A stretch of 64,000 bases of DNA. It comes from Nemertoderma westbladi (taxonomy: Eukaryota; Xenacoelomorpha; Nemertodermatida; Nemertodermatidae). The stretch spans positions 1 to 64,000 of the forward strand of contig JAUCBJ010008732.1 of the NCBI GenBank assembly GCA_032718475.1, read 5' to 3'. The notes under the pieces are model-generated. The model was not told where the DNA came from, ran no database searches, and was given only the letters and a program-made list of their open reading frames with translations. Shown here in pieces: positions 34,117 through 47,089 of the stretch; the first letter of the stretch is position 1; every line of letters starts with the position of its first letter. The position numbers were made by a program, and so were the translations under genes.

Positions 34117-35641
34117 TGTAGAGAGAGATGAACCTGCGTTTATGACTGTCAAACAGGTGAGTAAACCATTACAAGTTAAACCTGAGACATGCTGCGCAAA
34201 CCCAGTCATTTATAAACCTACAGTAGCGCTTAACTCTGATGTTTTTACTAGACCCCTCACCCTATGTTTATCGAGACCTACGACTACGTGGAAGGCTTGC
34301 GAGACTACCGAACAACGAAGGACGATGGATGTGGGTAGTACCCACAGGATCGAACCGAGTTTAACCCGACCTATGACTTCGTGGAAGGCTTGCGAGCCTA
34401 CCGAACAATGGAGAGCCGTAGATCCCAGACCACAACGAACTCGACCAAGAGTAATATGCCGTACTGATTACAAACGAGAGGAGAGATCGATGAATCCTTA
34501 CATTGACAATCCTCCACGAGAAACACCCCTGCAGAAACCTACATCGCAACCGGCCGAGGAGATTATCACTAGACAGCTTACCGAGATATTCCGACCTGTA
34601 GCGGACCGACTGGCTCAGATCGAAGAGCGGCTCCAAGCCCCACCATCGGATCGATCACGGACCAGCGTGGAGTTGGAACAACCTCGACCACATCGACCAC
34701 CATTCAGAGAACCGGAGGCTAGACAAACTCTGAACCATCGAGAAGACGATCCCGTTAACCTTTCCTACCGACGAACAACGTGCGGACGGGAACGACTGGA
34801 CGCCGTAACCGAACAGGGACGCGGACAGTTGGACTTAGTTAACGAGATTGCTAAGTTTGCAGCCAGACACGGATTGCCGGCACAACAACCGCCAAAGTTC
34901 TCTGGCAACGCGAAGCACTGGCGTACACTGGTAGACTATGTGGAGTCCCAGATCGCTAAGTGTGCCTTCACCTCGACGGAGAAGTTTAATTACTTGCTCC
35001 AGGTTCTGTCTGGCGAGCCGAAACGACTAGCGGAGACCTTTATTGGTGTTCCGAATGCCTTCGAGTTGGCGTACGACCGCTTGTTTTCTATTTACGGCGG
35101 TAACGTAGCCATGGCTAAATCTATTATAGAAGACCTCTGTAGAGGAGGAAGCATTTTGAAACCGATCAATCTCCTACGACTCGCGGACAAAATCAAAAAC
35201 GCTATAGGGACTTTATGGTCAATCGGACAACTCGAATACGCCAATGCACCAACGGTTCTAATCAGGATAATCGGTAGACTCCATCATTGGTTACGCCGAG
35301 AATGGCGACGGATTGAGTATCAGCGTGAAGAGGCCGGCGGGCTATTAAAGCTTACCGATGTTTATCAACTGATTTCGCGAGAGGCCGTGGTCGAGACCAG
35401 ATCAAATTATACTGACCACCATATAGCGGCAGAAGGAATAGTGTTATTTAAAACGTGTCATGTAACTAAATGAATTGAAGGAACTGAAATAACCCACTGA
35501 TTTAAGGTTTTATGTTCAAATTGAATTTCTAGTTACAATAGGATATACGACAATCAATTGATAAATGTTACGTTATTAACCAACAGTATCCATTACAATC
35601 GTAAGGATTGCTCGGATACTTATTAACTAAGTTAGACATTT

Positions 35642-36062
35642 TCAGTGTAGTTTCAATGTCATTTTAGTAGACATAAACTCATTTCCGACATTACCCCAAA
35701 AGACTCCCTTCGTACTATCAGTAGACTGATAATCCCCGTTGAGGTTCGTCGTAGAATCCACGGTATGCCACCAACCGCCGGACCGAACTTTAGCCAACGA
35801 GGTGTCGGCGGAATCATCATGATCTGCGTCTTTAGTAGAGAACTTAATCCCTTGAGCTGCCTTCATTCCATCACTCAGGGTAGAAGATTCACTAAATTCT
35901 CCGTAACTAAACTTGTAATACGTATCTTCTGAACCGATCGTTACATTATTATAAGTGGCTTTATAGGTCTCTGTCTGATCCGTATCCTTAATTATTAATT
36001 CGGTATTACTTGGCCAGCCTGCGCCCTCCCCCTTAATTGAGAGTTTCAACTTTTCGGCACAC
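35642..36062 (-). CDS. fibrinogen-related protein, C-terminal exon
   Basis: A minus-strand open frame, ending in TAA at 35642, encodes the C-terminal half of a fibrinogen-related domain. It includes a YYKFSYGEFS block, IKFSTKDADHDD (the usual calcium-binding loop position), GGWWH, TNLNGDYQ, KGVFWG and a final MSTKMTLKL. An acceptor-like ATCACAG precedes 36062 and there is no ATG start, so this is an exon, not a whole gene. The two cysteines normally present here (before GGWW and before the NLNG block) are both replaced. It pairs with the exon at 46370-47089 on the same strand. I saw no clear AATAAA downstream. Confidence 0.75.
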
Positions 36063-37910
36063 CTGTGATTAGGGCACACCCCCAAAAAAATTTTATACTC
36101 CCAAAATTTTGTTTGAAAGATCCCTACTTTCGTTTTGAGAATGTTTTTAAAAAAATATAAATCTTAATTTTGTTAAAGAATAGCGCCCTACAATAAAAAA
36201 GTATTGTTCAAGAACATTATATTCTCTAAATTATTATATTATAATATAACTATTATATTATAAAATATTAAATATAAGTTTTCTTTATATATAGAACTAT
36301 ATATAAACTATAAACTAATAAAAATATAAATATTTTTAATTGATTATTGTTTAAAACCATGCATTACTACATATTAAAGTATTAGGTTGCACACCCAAAC
36401 TGGAACCTTGCATTTTGGTGTCTCTGAACCCTAAAATTGGGTGTAAATTATTTTTTGTGATAAACATCGTCGGTGCAGTTTAAGAATAGCCAAACCAAAT
36501 ATTTAAAAAAGTGGCCCCAAAAATGGCAGTAGCGCCAAAGGCTATTTCTCCACCAATATTTGTTTAAATTTGTCGAAATTTAGCATATTTTTCAGTCCAA
36601 TTCATCTGAACGCTTTCAATCAATTAATCAATAGAGCTCATAGACATGATGAGCGTATGACATGATGCCAACATTATAGTTATAGCATTACAATTTTTCA
36701 ATGTTACAAATTAACGTTTATTTAGCTAAAATTTGTAATGTTTGTGATAGTAATGTAATAGTATAGTAGATATAAATTTTAAATGACAAAAAAGAACAGT
36801 ACTGTAGCATAGCTAGTGTTGTTCTATTTTGCCGTTGTGGCGCGTAAACAATTGGATATATAAAGAGAAGAGTTCATGCCATCATAATATTCGTTATTTA
36901 TAATTTCGGGTTAAATTGAGTTTTGTTCAAGAGATTCATTGACAAATGTATTCTGAATAAGTATAACAAATTTCAACACAATTCAGAAACAGATATCCTT
37001 TTTCATGAAAAAAACGTCATTCTGAGATATAGGTATTTAAAGCTTAAGGCACAATTCAAAATTCCCGCTATTTTATTTTAGATAAGTATACCATTTTTTT
37101 TGTTCAACAATAACTTTTTCAAAAATGAATGAAATTCAACGAAATTTTTCATCATTGCTAAAAATATATCGAATAAAACAACCATTTAGCAAATTTATTC
37201 ATAACATTTTAATTTGTTCTATAACATTAAACATAAATTACCGGCTTTCAAATTTTTTTTTTATTTCATCTAGAGCAGATTTTTATCAAGATTCCAAATA
37301 CGTAAACCGGTTAGCAAGATCTATTTTACATCTTGAGATATGGCTGTCTGTCGGTTTTACTGTCGGTCTGCCATTCAGTATGTCTCCAAAACAATAGAAA
37401 ATATACTATCTGTCTAAAAAATTTCCTTTAAAAATGGGTTTTTTACCTTGAAAAGTACGAAGCAAATTTTCTACTCGAATCTTTCCACGTAATCAGCCAT
37501 GCTGATTCCAAAAAAAAACAGGTAACAACTTCTGAAAATAAACCATAACAAAGGAGTAGCATTTTAAGTCAAAGGTGTAAATTTTGGCTCTGGTCGAGAA
37601 GGGCGTCAAAAATAAATTTTTTTAATATTACAATTCAATATAGTAAACCCAAAATGTATCTTACACTTTTTTCCTACTTATTAGCCTTTTGGTGCAGTAT
37701 GCATTTCAAAATGTTGACTTCCAAGACAGTTTTTATTCCAAGGTTGATATTTTTATGTTATTAATTGAAATTGGTCTATATTATATGTAGTACACTGTGT
37801 TACCATCCTATGTTTAGTCACAACTTTTATCAACAAATCATTGTATTCTAGAACATTTAGCTAATTTGCTAGCTATTATTTTAAAACTAAATGAATTCGG
37901 TGCTAGTAAA
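36063..37910. other. AT-rich stretch, presumed intron of the FReD gene
   Basis: No coding feature is recognised. 36170-36370 is nearly pure AT with TATAT-rich text. The minisatellite begins at its right end. Confidence 0.5.
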
Positions 37911-40900
37911 ATTCTCCTCCCCACTAGTTCCGTACTCCTCCCCACTAGTTCCGTACTCCTCCCCACTAGTTCCGTTCTCCTCCCCACTAGTTCCGTACTC
38001 CTCCCCACTAGTTCCGTACTCCTCCCCACTAGTTCCGTACTCCTCCCCACTAGTTCCGTACTCCTCCCCACTAGTTCCGTACTCCTCCCCACTAGTTTCG
38101 TGCTCCTCTCCACTGGAAGCGGCTCCTCCCCACTAGTTCCGTACTCCTCCCCTCTAGTTCCGTACTCCTCCCCACTAGTTCCGTACTCCTCCCCACTGGT
38201 TCCGTACTCCTCCCCACTGGTTCCGTACTCCTCCCCACTAGTTCCGTACTCCTCCCCTCTAGTTCCGTACTCATCCCCACTAGTTCCGTACTCCTCCCCA
38301 CTAGTTCCGTACTCTCCACCCCACTAGTTCCGTACTCTTCCCCACTAGTTCCGTACTCCTCCCCACTAGTTCCGTACTCCTCCCCTCTAGTTCCGTACTC
38401 CTCCCCACTAGTTCCGTTCTCCTCCCCACTAGTTCCGTACTCCTCCCCACTAGTTCCATTCTCCTCCCCACCAGTTCCGTACTCCTCCCCACCAGTTCCG
38501 TACTCCTCCCCACTAGTTCCGTACTCCTCCCCACTAGTTCCGTACTCCTCCCCACTAGTTCCGTACTCCTCCCCACTAGTTCCGTGCTCCTCTCCACTGG
38601 AAGCGGCTCCTCCCCACTAGTTCCGTACTCCTCCCCTCTAGTTCCGTACTCCTCCCCACTAGTTCCGTACTCCTCCCCACTATGTTCCGTACTCCTCCCC
38701 ACTAGTTCCGTACTCCTCCCCACTAGTTCCGTACTCCTCCCTTCTAGTTCCGTACTCCTCCCCACTAGTTCCGTACTCCTCCCCACTAGTTCCGTACTCC
38801 TCCCCACTAGTTCCGTACTCCTCCCCACTAGTTTCGTGCTCCTCTCCACTGGAAGCGGCTCCTCCCCACTAGTTCCGTACTCCTCCCCTCTAGTTCCGTA
38901 CTCCTCCCCACTAGTTCCGTACTCCTCCCCACTTGTTCCGTACTCCTCCCCACTGGTTCCGTACTCCTCCCCACTAGATTCGTGCTCCTCTCCACTGGAA
39001 GCGGCTCCTCCCCACTAGTTCCGTACTCCTCCCCACTAGTTCCGTACTCCTCCCCACTTGTTCCGTACTCCTCCCCACTAGTTCCGTACTCCTCCCCTCT
39101 AGTTCCGTACTCCTCCCCACTAGTTCCGTACTCCTCCCCACTAGTTCCGTACTCCTCCCACTAGTTCCGGACTCCTCCCCACTAGTTCCGTACTCCTCCC
39201 CACTAGTTCCGTACTCCTCCCCTACTAGTTCCGTACTCCTCCCCACTAGTTCCGTACTCCTCCCCACTAGTTCCGTACTCCTCCCCACTAGTTCCGTACT
39301 CCCTCCCCACTAGTTCCGTACTCCTCCCCACTAGTTCCGTACTCCTCCCCACTAGTTCCGTACTCCTCCCCACTAGTTCCGTACTCCTCCCCACTAGTTC
39401 CGTACTCCTCCCACTAGTTCCGTACTCCTCCCCACTAGTTCCGTACTCCTCCCCACTAGTTCCGTACTCCTCCCCACTAGTTCCGTACTCCTCCCCACTA
39501 GTTCCGTACTCTCTCCCCACTAGTTCCGTACTCCTCCCTCACTAGTTCCGTACTCCTCCCCACTAGTTCCGTACTCCTCCCCACTAGTTCCGTACTCCTC
39601 CCCACTAGTTCCGTACTCCTCCCCACTAGTTCCGTACTCCTCCCCACTAGTTCCGTACTCCTCCCCACTAGTTCCGTACTCCTCCCCACTAGTTCCGTAC
39701 TCCTCCCCTCTAGTTCCGTACTCCTCCCCACTAGTTCCGTACTCCTCCCCACTAGTTCCGTACTCCTCCCCACTAGTTCCGTACTCCTCCCCACTAGTTC
39801 CGTACTCCTCCCCACTAGTTCCGTACTCCTCCCTTCTAGTTCCGTACTCCTCCCCACTAGTTCCGTACTCCTCCCCACTATTTCCGTACTCCTCCCTACT
39901 AGTTCCGTACTCCTCCCCGCTAGTTTCGTACTCCTCCCCACTAGTTCCGTACTCCTCCCCACTAGTTCCGTACTCCTCCCCACTAGTTCCGTACTCCTCC
40001 CCACTATTTCCGTACTCCTCCCCACTATTTCTGTACTCCTCCCCACTAGTTCCGTTCTCCTCCCCACTAGTTCCGTACTCCTCCCCTACTAGTTCCGTAC
40101 TCCTCCCCACTAGTTCCGTACTCCTCCCCACTAGTTCCGTACTCCTCCCCACTAGTTCCGTACTCCTCCCCACTAGTTCCGTACTCCTCCCCTCTAGTTC
40201 CGTACTCCTCCCTCACTAGTTCCGTACTCCTCCCCACTAGTTCCGTACTCCTCCCCACTAGTTCCGTACTCCTCCCCACTAGTTCCGTACTCCTCCCCAC
40301 TAGTTCCGTACTCCTCCCCACTAGTTCCGTACTCCTCCCCTCTAGTTCCGTACTCCTCCCCACTAGTTCCGTACTCCTCCCCACTAGTTCCGTACTCCTC
40401 CCCACTAGTTCCGTACTCCTCCCCACTAGTTCCGTACTCCTCCCCTCTAGTTCCGTACTCCTCCCCACTAGTTCCGTACTCCTCCCCACTAGTTTCGTGC
40501 TCCTCTCCACTGGAAGTTCCGTGCTCCTCCCCACTAGTTCCGTACTCCTCCCCTCTAGTTCCGTACTCCTCCCCACTAGTTCCGTACTCCTCCCCACTAG
40601 TTCCGTACTCCTCCCCACTAGTTCCGTACTCCCTCCCACTAGTTTCGTACTCCTCCCCACTAGTTCCGTACTCCTCCCCACTAGTTCCGTACTCCTCCCC
40701 ACTAGTTCCGTACTCCTCCCCACTAGTTCCGTACTCCTCCCCACTAGTTCCGTACTCCTCCCCACTAGTTCCGTACTCCTCCCCACTAGTTCCGTACTCC
40801 TCCCCACTAGTTCCGTACTCCTCCCCACTAGTTCCGTACTCCCCCCCACTAGTTCCGTACTCCTCCCCACTAGTTCCGTACTCCTCCCCACTAGTTCCGT

Positions 40901-43900
40901 ACTCCTCCCCTCTAGTTCCGTACTCCTCCCCACTAGTTCCGTTCTCCTCCCCACTAGTTCCGTACTCCTCCCCACTAGTTCCGTTCTCCTCCCCACTAGT
41001 TCCGTACTCCTCCCCACTAGTTCCGTACTCCTCCCCACTAGTTCCGTACTCCTCCCCACTAGTTCCGTACTCCTCCCACTAGTTCCGTACTCCTCCCCAC
41101 TAGTTCCGTACTCCTCCCCACTAGTTCCGTACTCCTCCCCACTAGTTCCGTACTCCTCCCCACTAGTTCCGTACTCCTCCCCTCTAGTTCCGTACTCCTC
41201 CCCACTAGTTCCGTACTCCTCCCCACTAGTTCCGTACTCCTCCCCACTAGTTCCGTACTCCTCCCCACTAGTTCCGTACTCCTCCCCTCTAGTTCCGTAC
41301 TCCTCCCCACTAGTTCCGTACTCCTCCCCACTAGTTCCGTACTCCTCCCCACTAGTTCCGTACTCCCTCCCACTAGTTCCGTACTCCTCCCCACTAGTTC
41401 CGTACTCCTCCCCACTAGTTTCGTGCTCCTCTCCACTGGAAGCGGCTCCTCCCCACTAGTTCCGTACTCCTCCCCACTAGTTCCGTACTCCTCCCCACTA
41501 GTTCCGTACTCCTCCCCACTAGTTCCGTACTCCTCCCCACTAGTTCCGTACTCCTCCCCACTAGTTCCGTACTCCTCCCCTCTAGTTCCGTACTCCTCCC
41601 CACTAGTTCCGTTCTCCTCCCCACTAGTTCCGTACTCCTCCCCACTAGTTCCGTACTCCTCCCCACTAGTTTCGTGCTCCTCCCCACTAGTTCCGTACTC
41701 CTCCCCACTAGTTCCGTACTCCTCCCCTCTAGTTCCGTACTCCTCCCCACTAGTTCCGTACTCCTCCCCACTAGTTCCATTCTCCTCCCCACTAGTTCCG
41801 TACTCCTCCCCACTAGTTCCGTACTCCTCCCCACTAGTTCCGTTCTCCTCCCCACTAGTTCCGTACTCCTCCCCACTAGTTCCGTACTCCTCCCCACTAG
41901 TTTCGTGCTCCTCTCCACTGGAGCGGCTCCTCCCCACTAGTTCCGTACTCCTCCCCTCTAGTTCCGTACTCCTCCCCACTAGTTCCGTACTCCTCCCCAC
42001 TAGTTCCGTACTCCTCCCCACTAGTTCCGTACTCCTCCCCACTAGTTCCGTACTCCTCCCCACTAGTTCCGTACTCCTCCCCACTAGTTCCGTACTCCTC
42101 CCCACTAGTTCCGTACTCCTCCCCACTAGTTCCGTACTCCTCCCCACTAGTTTCCGTACTCCTCTCCACTAGTTCCGTACTCCTCCCCACTAGTTCCGTA
42201 CTCCTCCCCTCTAGTTCCGTACTCCTCCCCACTAGTTCCGTACTCCTCCCCACTATGTTCCGTACTCCTCCCCACTAGTTCCGTACTCCTCCCCACTAGT
42301 TCCGTACTCCTCCCCACTAGTTCCGTACTCCTCCCCACTAGTTCCGTACTCCTCCCCACTAGTTCCGTACTCCTCCCCACTAGTTCCGTACTCCTCCCCA
42401 CTAGTTCCGTACTCCTCCCCTCTAGTTCCGTACTCCTCCCCACTAGTTCCGTACTCCTCCCCACTAGTTCCGTGCTCCTCTCCACTGAGCGGCTCCTCCC
42501 CACTAGTTCCGTACTCCTCTCCACTAGTTCCGTACTCCTCCCCTCTAGTTCCGTACTCCTCCCCACTAGTTCCGTACTCCTCCCCACTAGTTCCGTACTC
42601 CTCCCCACTTGTTCCGTACTCCTCCCCACTAGTTCCGTACTCCTCCCCACTAGTTCCGTACTCCTCCCCACTAGTTCCGTACTCCTCCCCACTAGTTCCG
42701 TACTCCTCCCCACTAGTTCCGTACTCCTCCCCACTAGTTCCGTACTCCTCCCCACTAGTTCCGTACTCCTCCCCACTAGTTCCGTACTCCTCCCCACTAG
42801 TTCCGTACTCCTCCCCACTAGTTCCGTACTCTCCACCCCACTAGTTCCGTACTCTTCCCCACTAGTTCCGTACTCCTCCCCACTAGTTCCGTACTCCTCC
42901 CCTCTAGTTCCGTACTCCTCCCCACTAGTTCCGTTCTCCTCCCCTCTAGTTCCGTACTCCTCCCCACTAGTTCCGTTCTCCTCCCCACTAGTTCCGTACT
43001 CCTCCCCACTAGTTCCGTTCTCCTCCCCTCTAGTTCCGTACTCCTCCCCACTAGTTCCGTACTCCCTCCCACTAGTTCCGTACTCCTCCCCACTAGTTCC
43101 GTACTCCTCCCCACTAGTTTCGTGCTCCTCTCCACTGGAAGCGGCTCCTCCCCACTAGTTCCGTACTCCTCCCCTCTAGTTCCGTACTCCTCCCCACTAG
43201 TTCCGTACTCCTCCCCACTGGTTCCGTACTCCTCCCCACTGGTTCCGTACTCCTCCCCACTAGTTCCGTTCTCCTCCCCTCTAGTTCCGTACTCCTCCCC
43301 ACTAGTTCCGTTCTCCTCCCCACTAGTTCCGTACTCCTCCCCACTAGTTCCGTACTCCTCCCCACTAGTTCCGTTCTCCTCCCCACTAGTTCCGTTCTCC
43401 TCCCCACTAGTTCCGTACTCCTCCCCTCTAGTTCCGTACTCCTCCCCACTAGTTCCGTACTCCTCCCCACTTGTTCCGTACTCCTCCCCACTGGTTCCGT
43501 ACTCCTCCCCACTAGTTCCGTACTCCTCCCCTCTAGTTCCGTACTCATCCCCACTAGTTCCGTACTCCTCCCCACTAGTTCCGTACTCCTCCCCACTAGT
43601 TCCGTACTCCTCCCCACTAGTTTCGTGCTCCTCTCCACTGGAAGCGGCTCCTCCCCACTAGTTCCGTACTCCTCCCCTCTAGTTCCGTACTCCTCCCCAC
43701 TAGTTCCGTACTCCTCCCCACTTGTTCCGTACTCCTCCCCACTGGTTCCGTACTCCTCCCCACTAGTTCCGTACTCCTCCCCTCTAGTTCCGTACTCATC
43801 CCCACTAGTTCCGTACTCCTCCCCACTAGTTTCGTGCTCCTCTCCACTGGAAGCGGCTCCTCCCCACTAGTTCCGTACTCCTCCCCTCTAGTTCCGTACT

Positions 43901-45400
43901 CCTCCCCACTAGTTCCGTACTCCTCCCCACTAGTTCCGTACTCCTCCCCACTTGTTCCGTACTCCCTCCCACTAGTTTCGTACTCCTCCCCACTAGTTCC
44001 GTACTCCTCCCCACTAGTTCCGTACTCCTCCCCACTAGTTCCGTACTCCTCCCCACTAGTTCCGTACTCCTCCCCACTAGTTCCGTACTCCTCCCCACCA
44101 GTTCCGTACTCCTCCCCACTAGTTCCGTACTCCTCCCCACTAGTTCCGTACTCTCCACCCCACTAGTTCCGTACTCTCCACCCCACTAGTTCCGTACTCT
44201 TCCCCACTAGTTCCGTACTCCTCCCCACTAGTTCCGTACTCCTCCCCTCTAGTTCCGTACTCCTCCCCACTAGTTCCGTTCTCCTCCCCTCTAGTTCCGT
44301 ACTCCTCCCCACTAGTTCCGTTCTCCTCCCCACTAGTTCCGTACTCCTCCCCACTAGTTCCGTTCTCCTCCCCTCTAGTTCCGTACTCCTCCCCACTAGT
44401 TCCGTACTCCCTCCCACTAGTTCCGTACTCCTCCCCACTAGTTCCGTACCCCTCCCCACTAGTTTCGTGCTCCTCTCCACTGGAAGCGGCTCCTCCCCAC
44501 TAGTTCCGTACTCCTCCCCTCTAGTTCCGTACTCCTCCCCACTAGTTCCGTACTCCTCCCCACTGGTTCCGTACTCCTCCCCACTGGTTCCGTACTCCTC
44601 CCCACTAGTTCCGTACTCCTCCCCTCTAGTTCCGTACTCATCCCCACTAGTTCCGTTCTCCTCCCCTCTAGTTCCGTACTCCTCCCCACTAGTTCCGTAC
44701 TCCCTCCCACTAGTTCCGTACTCCTCCCCACTAGTTCCGTACTCCTCCCCACTAGTTTCGTGCTCCTCTCCACTGGAAGCGGCTCCTCCCCACTAGTTCC
44801 GTACTCTTCCCCACTAGTTCCGTACTCCTCCCCACTAGTTCCGTACTCCTCCCCACTAATTCCGTACTCCTCCCCACTAGTTCCGTACTCCTCCCCACTA
44901 GTTCCGTTCTCCTCCCCTCTAGTAACGTACTCCTCCCCACTAGTTCCGTTCTCCTCCCCACTAGTTCCGTACTCCTCCCCACTAGTTCCGTACTCCTCCC
45001 CACTAGTTTCGTGCTCCTCTCCACTGGAAGCGGACTCCTCCCCACTAGTTCCGTACTCCTCCCCTCTAGTTCCGTACTCCTCCCCACTAGTTCCGTACTC
45101 CTCCCCACTAGTTCCGTACTCCCCCCCACTAGTTCCGTACTCCTCCCCACTAGTTCCGTACTCCTCCCCACTAGTTACGTTCTCCTCCCCACTAGTTCCG
45201 TTCTCCTCCCCACTAGTTCCGTACTCTCCCCACTAGTTCCGTACTCCCCCCCTCTAGTTCAGTACTCCTCCACACTAGTTCCGTACCCCTCCCCACTAGT
45301 TCCGGACTCCTCCCCACTAGTTCCGTACTCTTCCCCACGAGTTCCGTACTCCTCTCCACTAGAACCGGACTCCTCCCCACCAGTTCCATACTCTTCCCTG
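37911..45400. repeat. 7.5 kb minisatellite, 21-bp unit, about 350 copies
   Basis: The unit reads CCCCACTAGTTCC then GTACTCCT, with point variants (CCCTCTAGTT, CCACTTGTT, CCACTGGTT, TTCTCC). A distinctive variant, GTGCTCCTCTCCACTGG plus AAGCGGCTCC, recurs irregularly (near 38113, 38597, 38848, 38993, 41433, 41916, 43133, 43633, 43842, 44474, 44773, 45024), and a CTCTCCACCCCAC variant appears near 38306, 42826, 44150 and 44172. These mark blocks of higher-order duplication. Because 21 is a multiple of three and the unit contains no stop in several frames, long open frames appear on both strands (SSPLVPY and GRSTELV repeats); I read these as artefacts. It lies between the two FReD exons. Confidence 0.95.
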
Positions 45401-46369
45401 CAGTTTTCCCCTGTAATTTAATAGGTTTTGTATGTTTTAAAATTGATTATATAGTACAGGCCACCAGAAAAAGCAGATTTCTTCCAATGTGATCACATGT
45501 GAACACATTTATTCAAGTCATCTGATTGGCAGGTTATGGCGAGTTATCTTCTAGATCACACAGCAGGAGGCTAACTTGCTGGGACCGACAAAGGCGTTGT
45601 GTGCGGTGCGCCTGTATGTATGATATCAGGTAGATGAGAAAGCCCCCAGGGCGTAACATTGCGGACATGGGCTGTATTGGTAGAGAGAGAACTACATACA
45701 AGACCACATGGAGGTTCATGGAGTGTATGGGAGTGGATGGGTATGTGGATGGAGGAGCCTAGACCATTGAATAATTAATTTAGTGCAGGGAGATGTCGCA
45801 CCATTAGTTTGACACCGTGAGGGAACAGAGAAACACCAGAAGATGCCTTAACATCACTAACTATAGGCCTGCCAACTAGACACTATTAACCGCACACTAT
45901 AAAGGTAAACAAAATCCTTATCGCATTTCCAGCTGCAGTGAGTGACAGTTCGCGGCAAACTACAGAGAGTTTCCAGATTACTAAGCGTTTCAAAAGTATG
46001 CAATTGTATCCTTTGGCGAAAAAATTTTGGTTATTGCCAATTCAATTATGTTCAATTGTCCCGTTCAACAACATTACATTACACTGGTACACATTTGATA
46101 AAATGTGTTCACAATTGTACAAATCTGCGTTTTCTGGTGGTCAGTACTGTAGTTCTGAAACATTACTAGCTATTAATTTTTAAGGTAACTAGTGGTTTAT
46201 GTAGCCAGTATTTTTTTATAATAATTGTGTGAAAAAGGCGACACTAATTGAATTAAGCTAACATAAAAAGCAATATCTACTAATGCTGGTTAAGAATAAT
46301 CAATAAGAAAATAAATGAAAATCATGATCTGTAAATAAATGAGGGGGGGGGGGGGGGGTCTAGTAATAC
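45401..46369. other. no gene; presumed intron of the FReD gene
   Basis: Short frames only. A G-run of about 17 at 46342-46358 lies just downstream, in gene sense, of the exon 1 donor. Nothing else is recognised. Confidence 0.5.
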
Positions 46370-47089
46370 CTTATGCTTTAATTCAATCTCTAGATCACAT
46401 TCCCATTGTGCTGTTATGAAATGTAGGGACTTCAATCCAACCCAGTAGTTTCCTAGTCCATTGCCGCCCCAAAACAAACCAGCTTCATATTTCTTCCAAC
46501 CTTTATTGAAATTAAAATACATATATGGATGTTGGGTTCGTTCTTGTATCAAAATAGAATCATCTTCGCATATCACTGGTTCGTCTAAAGATTCAAAAAC
46601 TCGTTCCTCGCGATCCGTAATACCGGCACATGGGAATGCTACCTTGGCAATTGTGGTGGGTGGGGGTGTTGAAGATATTCCGTTCTTATCAGTGATTTCT
46701 TCTATAGAGACAGTGGTGGTAATGGTAGGGTCGGGCGGTTCGGGTGGTTCGGTGGTAGATGTTATAGAACGATTACCAATATTTGAGTTGATCGGAGTTC
46801 CAGAATTCTTAACCTTATTTCCACCGGATTTATCGCTGTGGTACAAAACGAAGCCCGTTATTACTAGAGACAATAAAATAAACCCGACGACCACATTTAG
46901 AACCATACGTATGTTTTCACGTCGTTCGTATTCTTCTGTTTTCGTTTCCCCGGTCATAGAATTTATACTTCTTCTTCTTTCGCGTCTCATCTCTTCAATA
47001 GGAATTCTCCCCACTGATGTTGTTTCCGAGAATTGCGACCGCGCTGACAAGTATTCAGACACTCCAGAACGTCGTGTTGAATTGGCCAT
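46370..47089 (-). CDS. fibrinogen-related type II membrane protein, N-terminal exon
   Basis: Minus-strand frame from the ATG at 47089, 240 codons to a donor-like AAG/GTATTA at 46370/46369. Residues 1-61 are charged and Arg-rich without a signal peptide. Residues 62-84 form one hydrophobic helix (VLNVVVGFILLSLVITGF), giving a predicted type II topology. Residues 85-150 are a Ser/Thr/Pro-rich stalk. From C154 the sequence enters a fibrinogen-related domain: C154 and C174 likely form its first disulfide, GWKKYEAGLFWGG and YWVGLKSLHFIT match the conserved GF/WLGL region. Such proteins act as cell-surface lectins or pattern-recognition receptors. Translation past the donor gives poly-Pro from the G-run, supporting the exon end. 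Donor phase (0) and the best acceptor of the exon at 36062 (phase 2) do not match, so an unseen small exon, other splice sites or damage must be considered. Confidence 0.75.

Larger units (their letters stand above)
30828..35473 (+). pseudogene. BEL/Pao gag of a third type (copy C), frameshifted and split by a LINE
   Basis: The reading starts near 30828 (MSDTPHSTRYPP), echoing the MSDT starts of copies A and B. It passes through several frame breaks, a long Ala/Glu/Gln coiled coil at about 31716-31990, then a stretch ending VERE where the LINE enters (32361). It resumes after the LINE at about 34129, and the downstream frame contains a Pro/Arg-rich linker followed by a DUF1759-like core at about 34890-35290 (PPKFSGNAKHWRTLVDYVES). 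It stops at 35473 with no zinc knuckle, protease or pol, so the element is truncated in gag. Gag would build the particle; this copy is not functional. Its sequence is far from copies A and B and its coding regions use different bases, so it is a separate family. Confidence 0.75.

Noticed and set aside
37911-45400. Long open frames of up to about 360 codons in the 21-bp repeat (SSPLVPY and GRSTELV repeats)
   Set aside because: They exist in several frames on both strands at once because the unit length is a multiple of three and lacks stops. There are no unique domains or consistent starts.
37911-45400. CRISPR-like array
   Set aside because: The repeats are contiguous with no unique spacers, and the context is eukaryotic.
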